8,302 nt of DNA, taken from JAAYCI01 sp031548875 (GTDB taxonomy: Bacteria > Bacillota > Clostridia > Oscillospirales > Ruminococcaceae). The stretch's first letter is position 1, and every line of letters begins with the position of its first letter. Made by a program: the position numbers and the translations under genes. Of this stretch, positions 5,821 through 8,302 are shown one piece after another. The notes below the pieces were generated by a model. It was not told the origin of the DNA, ran no database searches, and saw nothing but the letters and a program-made list of their open reading frames with translations. The stretch covers positions 1 through 8,302 of the forward strand of contig JAVBQQ010000045.1 in assembly GCA_031548875.1 (NCBI GenBank), read 5' to 3'.

Positions 5821-6372
5821 ATGGACGGCTTTAAAGGTGATATCGACACCATCCTGTTCACGCAGGAGGACATTGCCGCCGCCGTTGCGCGGCTGGGGGC
5901 GGAAATCTCCCGCGACTACCAGGGCAAGAACCTGCTCATGCTCAGCGTGCTGAAGGGATCCTTCGTCTTCATGGCGGATCTGATGCGCACATTGACTGTG
6001 CCTGCCCAGGTGGATTTCATGGCCGTTTCGTCCTACGGCTCGGGTGTGCGTTCCAGCGGTGTGGTGCGCATCACCAAGGATAATGACACCGACCTCGAGG
6101 GTATGGACCTGCTCATCGTAGAGGATATACTGGACACCGGCCGTACGCTGGCCTACCTGACCAAACTGCTGGGCGACCGTGGGCCGGCCTCGCTGCGGGT
6201 CGTCACCCTGCTGGACAAACCCCTGCGCCGCAGGGTGCCCATCCAGCCCGATTATTGCGGCTTCGAGGTGCCCGACGAGTTCCTCGTGGGCTACGGGCTG
6301 GACTATGCCGAGCGCTACCGCAACCTGCCCTATATCGGCATACTGAAACCGGAGATCCACTCGTTCGAATAG
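5821..6372 (+). CDS. hpt: Hypoxanthine(-guanine) phosphoribosyltransferase
   Basis: This cytosolic purine-salvage enzyme joins hypoxanthine or guanine to PRPP, making IMP or GMP and pyrophosphate. The 183 residues are typical of bacterial HPRT. Motifs: the LKG diphosphate loop (44-46), the flexible-loop pair SSYGSG (70-75), and the PRPP loop VEDILDTGRTL (100-110) with E101, D102 and the presumed catalytic base D105. Purine-site residues are K133 in LLDKP, the GFEVPDEF strand (147-154) and D161 in GLDYAERYRNLPY. The C-terminal PYIGILKPEIH is a Bacillota family hallmark. ATG 5821 is supported by the purine run AGGAAGGGG at 5804-5812, 8 nt upstream; AGGAG immediately against the ATG is too close to act as SD. 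It lies 54 nt after tilS and 42 nt before ftsH, the same order as in Bacillus subtilis, where TilS and HprT have been reported to act together on ftsH transcription. Confidence 0.96.
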   Translation: MDGFKGDIDTILFTQEDIAAAVARLGAEISRDYQGKNLLMLSVLKGSFVFMADLMRTLTVPAQVDFMAVSSYGSGVRSSGVVRITKDNDTDLEGMDLLIVEDILDTGRTLAYLTKLLGDRGPASLRVVTLLDKPLRRRVPIQPDYCGFEVPDEFLVGYGLDYAERYRNLPYIGILKPEIHSFE

Positions 6373-6401
6373 GCCCTCACCGGCCCCAAACTGACACCCA
6401 T

Positions 6402-6406
6402 AGGAG
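6402..6406 (+). promoter_or_regulatory. Ribosome binding site deciding the TTG start of ftsH
   Basis: AGGAG at 6402-6406 lies 8 nt before TTG 6415, the best spacing in this region. No ATG or GTG occurs in the ftsH frame between this SD and the first membrane helix, so the TTG start with N terminus MKKKPRI is the only choice that keeps the positively charged residues expected before a first membrane segment. Confidence 0.8.
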
Positions 6407-6414
6407 CTGATTGT

Positions 6415-8302
6415 TTGAAGAAAAAACCCCGCATCATAAATATTGTGATCATACTCGGGGTAGTGGCGTTGCTGCTTGTTGTGTTCGTGATGAACATCCC
6501 GCAGCAGGGCGAAAGTGTGAAATATTCGGAGATCATCTCCTATTTTGAAGATGGCAAGGTGGTCGACTTCACATTCGATGCCGGCAACGGCAACCTGGAG
6601 TACCGCCTGGACGGGGAAACAGATGTGCGGCGGTACAAGATGCCGTACAATTACCTTTTCCTGACCAACCTGCAGGAGTATATCGACACCTTCGAAAAGG
6701 AACACCCCGGCAAGGATCTTGTTTACGACTTCAAATACTCGGGCGACAACTCGGTGTGGATCTACCTTGTGCCCTGCATCGTTTTGCTGGTGGCGCTGGG
6801 TGTGTTCTTCTACTTCATCATGTTCCAGCAAGGCGATGCCAGCGGCAAGGGCGCGCTGAATGTGGGCAAGGCGAAGGTGAAGAACCAGGCCGAAAACAAG
6901 AGCAAGACCACCTTTAAGGATGTGGCCGGCGCCGACGAGGAGAAGGAGGAGCTGGAGGAGATCGTCGAGTTCCTCAAGAACCCGCGGCGGTTCAGTGTGC
7001 TGGGTGCGCGCATCCCCCACGGCGTGCTGTTGGTGGGTCCACCAGGCACCGGCAAAACGCTGTTGGCCCGTGCCTGCGCGGGCGAGGCCGGCGTGCCCTT
7101 CTACTCCATCTCCGGCTCTGATTTTGTGGAGATGTACGTGGGCGTGGGCGCTTCCCGCGTGCGCGAGTTGTTCGACAAAGCCAAGAAGACCGCGCCCTGC
7201 ATCGTGTTCATCGACGAGATCGACGCCGTGGGCCGCCAACGCGGCGCGGGCCTGGGCGGTGGGCACGACGAACGCGAGCAGACCTTGAACCAGCTGTTGG
7301 TAGAGATGGACGGCTTCGACGGCAACGAAGGGGTCATCGTGGTGGCTGCCACCAACCGGGCGGATATCCTCGACCGTGCGCTGCTGCGTCCCGGCCGTTT
7401 TGACCGGCAGGTGTACGTGGGCATCCCGGACGTGAAGGGCCGCGAGCAGATCTTGCAGGTACACACCCGCGAAAAGCCGCTGGCGCCCGACGTCAACCTC
7501 AAGATCATCGCCCGCACCACACCCGGCTTCACAGGGGCGGACCTTGAAAACCTGGTGAACGAGGCGGCGCTGCTGGCCGCCCGGCGCGGCCGCAAGGCCA
7601 TCACCGAGGTGGATATCGAGGAGGCCAGCATCAAGGTGATGGCCGGCCCCGAGAAGAAGAGCAAGGTGGTTACCGAAAAAGAACGCCGGCTGACCGCCTT
7701 CCACGAGGCGGGGCACGCCGTGGCCGCCTATTACTGCGACACAAGCGACCCCGTGCACCAAATCACCATCATCCCGCATGGCCCAGCCGGCGGCTTTACC
7801 ATGTACCGGCCGGAGGAGGACGTGCAGTTCCGCACCCGCACACAGATGCTGGAGAACCTCGTCTCCATGCTGGGCGGCCGGGTGAGCGAAAAGCTGGTGC
7901 TGGACGACATCTCCACCGGCGCGTCCAACGACCTGGAGCGCGCCACCAACCTGGCGCGCGCCATGGTGACCCGCTACGGTTTTTCGGACAAGCTGGGCCC
8001 CGTCGTATACGACTCCGACCCCGGGGAGACCTTCCTCGGGCGGGATATCGGCCACGGGCGCAACTATTCTGAAGAAATTGCCAGCGAGATCGACGCCGAG
8101 ATACGCACCCTGCTGGACGACGCGTTCGATTCGGCCGGCGCCATCCTCGCCGAGCATATGGACCAGCTGAACCTGATCGCGAACACGCTGCTGGAGCGGG
8201 AGAAGATATCCGGCGACCAGTTCCGCATCCTGATGGAGGGCGGCACGCTGCCCCCGATGGACGAGGAGGACGAGGGCGAAAAAAAGCCCCCGGAGCCGCT
8301 GG
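6415..8302 (+). CDS. ftsH: ATP-dependent zinc metalloprotease FtsH (partial, 3' end outside window)
   Basis: FtsH is a hexameric membrane-anchored AAA+ protease that degrades misassembled membrane proteins and selected soluble regulators. 629 residues are present, nearly the full usual length (about 640-660); the frame is still open at the right edge. Order: positively charged start KKKPR, membrane helix 1 (about 7-26), a small extracytoplasmic domain (about 27-113), membrane helix 2 (about 114-137), and the AAA+ domain with Walker A GPPGTGKT (208-215), pore loop FVEM (237-240), Walker B CIVFIDEID (262-270) and the second region of homology ending RPGRFDR (325-331, arginine fingers). The M41 protease domain carries zinc motif HEAGH (430-434) and the third ligand D506 in GASNDLE. 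A C-terminal coiled helical region and an acidic, proline-rich tail (DEEDEGEKKPPEP) finish the visible part. The start is TTG with a good SD. It is the last of the tilS-hpt-ftsH set, 42 nt after hpt. Confidence 0.97.
   Translation, partial: MKKKPRIINIVIILGVVALLLVVFVMNIPQQGESVKYSEIISYFEDGKVVDFTFDAGNGNLEYRLDGETDVRRYKMPYNYLFLTNLQEYIDTFEKEHPGKDLVYDFKYSGDNSVWIYLVPCIVLLVALGVFFYFIMFQQGDASGKGALNVGKAKVKNQAENKSKTTFKDVAGADEEKEELEEIVEFLKNPRRFSVLGARIPHGVLLVGPPGTGKTLLARACAGEAGVPFYSISGSDFVEMYVGVGASRVRELFDKAKKTAPCIVFIDEIDAVGRQRGAGLGGGHDEREQTLNQLLVEMDGFDGNEGVIVVAATNRADILDRALLRPGRFDRQVYVGIPDVKGREQILQVHTREKPLAPDVNLKIIARTTPGFTGADLENLVNEAALLAARRGRKAITEVDIEEASIKVMAGPEKKSKVVTEKERRLTAFHEAGHAVAAYYCDTSDPVHQITIIPHGPAGGFTMYRPEEDVQFRTRTQMLENLVSMLGGRVSEKLVLDDISTGASNDLERATNLARAMVTRYGFSDKLGPVVYDSDPGETFLGRDIGHGRNYSEEIASEIDAEIRTLLDDAFDSAGAILAEHMDQLNLIANTLLEREKISGDQFRILMEGGTLPPMDEEDEGEKKPPEPL

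Noticed and set aside
5992..6020. TTGACT-N17-TTTCAT inside hpt as an ftsH promoter
   Set aside because: The -35 is good, but the -10 matches only four of six, no extended -10 is aligned, and the sequence encodes conserved HPRT residues.
5794..8157. A 787-codon open frame on the - strand opposite hpt and ftsH
   Set aside because: It is antisense to two genes with full catalytic motifs. Its composition (His, Gln, Val, Ala rich) is that of a GC-rich antisense shadow, and it has no recognisable domain.

Overview
The window is a run of conserved housekeeping genes, all on the + strand, from what looks like a GC-rich member of the Clostridia (Bacillota). I favour an Oscillospiraceae/Ruminococcaceae-type gut anaerobe. 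The evidence is the set of Bacillota-typical proteins (RNase J, GdpP with its transmembrane-PAS-degenerate GGDEF-DHH/DHHA1 layout, TilS-HPRT-FtsH order), the purine-rich Shine-Dalgarno (SD) sequences, the GTG and TTG starts, and a GC content of roughly 60% judged by eye. The genus cannot be fixed from this sequence alone.

Layout: (1) 1-219 is the 3' end of a ribonuclease J gene. (2) 220-344 is non-coding and holds a 13-bp dyad over a -10-like hexamer, a DnaA-box-like 9-mer and the gdpP ribosome binding site. (3) 345-2802 carries gdpP (c-di-AMP phosphodiesterase) and rplI (ribosomal protein bL9). (4) 2803-2917 is a short non-coding, GC-rich, potentially structured gap. (5) 2918-5766 carries dnaB (replicative helicase) and tilS (tRNA-Ile lysidine synthetase), only 2 nt apart. 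(6) 5821-6372 is hpt (purine salvage phosphoribosyltransferase). (7) 6415-8302 is ftsH (membrane AAA+ zinc protease), starting at TTG and running off the right edge with nearly its whole length present.

All genes point the same way. Gaps are 125, 37, 115, 2, 54 and 42 nt, and I see no stem plus T-tract terminator in any of them, so one long transcription unit or a set of overlapping ones is likely. Two cassettes that are separate in Bacillus subtilis, gdpP-rplI-dnaB and tilS-hpt-ftsH, are joined here end to end. The genes serve core functions: RNA decay, second-messenger turnover, translation, replication, tRNA decoding, purine salvage, and membrane protein quality control.

Every coding region is intact with its key catalytic motifs. 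There is no mobile element, CRISPR array, RNA gene or defence-like locus, and I did not find an undescribed system. The points worth a second look are regulatory and architectural: start-codon choices, dyads and hairpins at gene junctions, an AT-rich promoter-like island with a perfect 12-bp palindrome late in tilS, and the dnaB-tilS junction.
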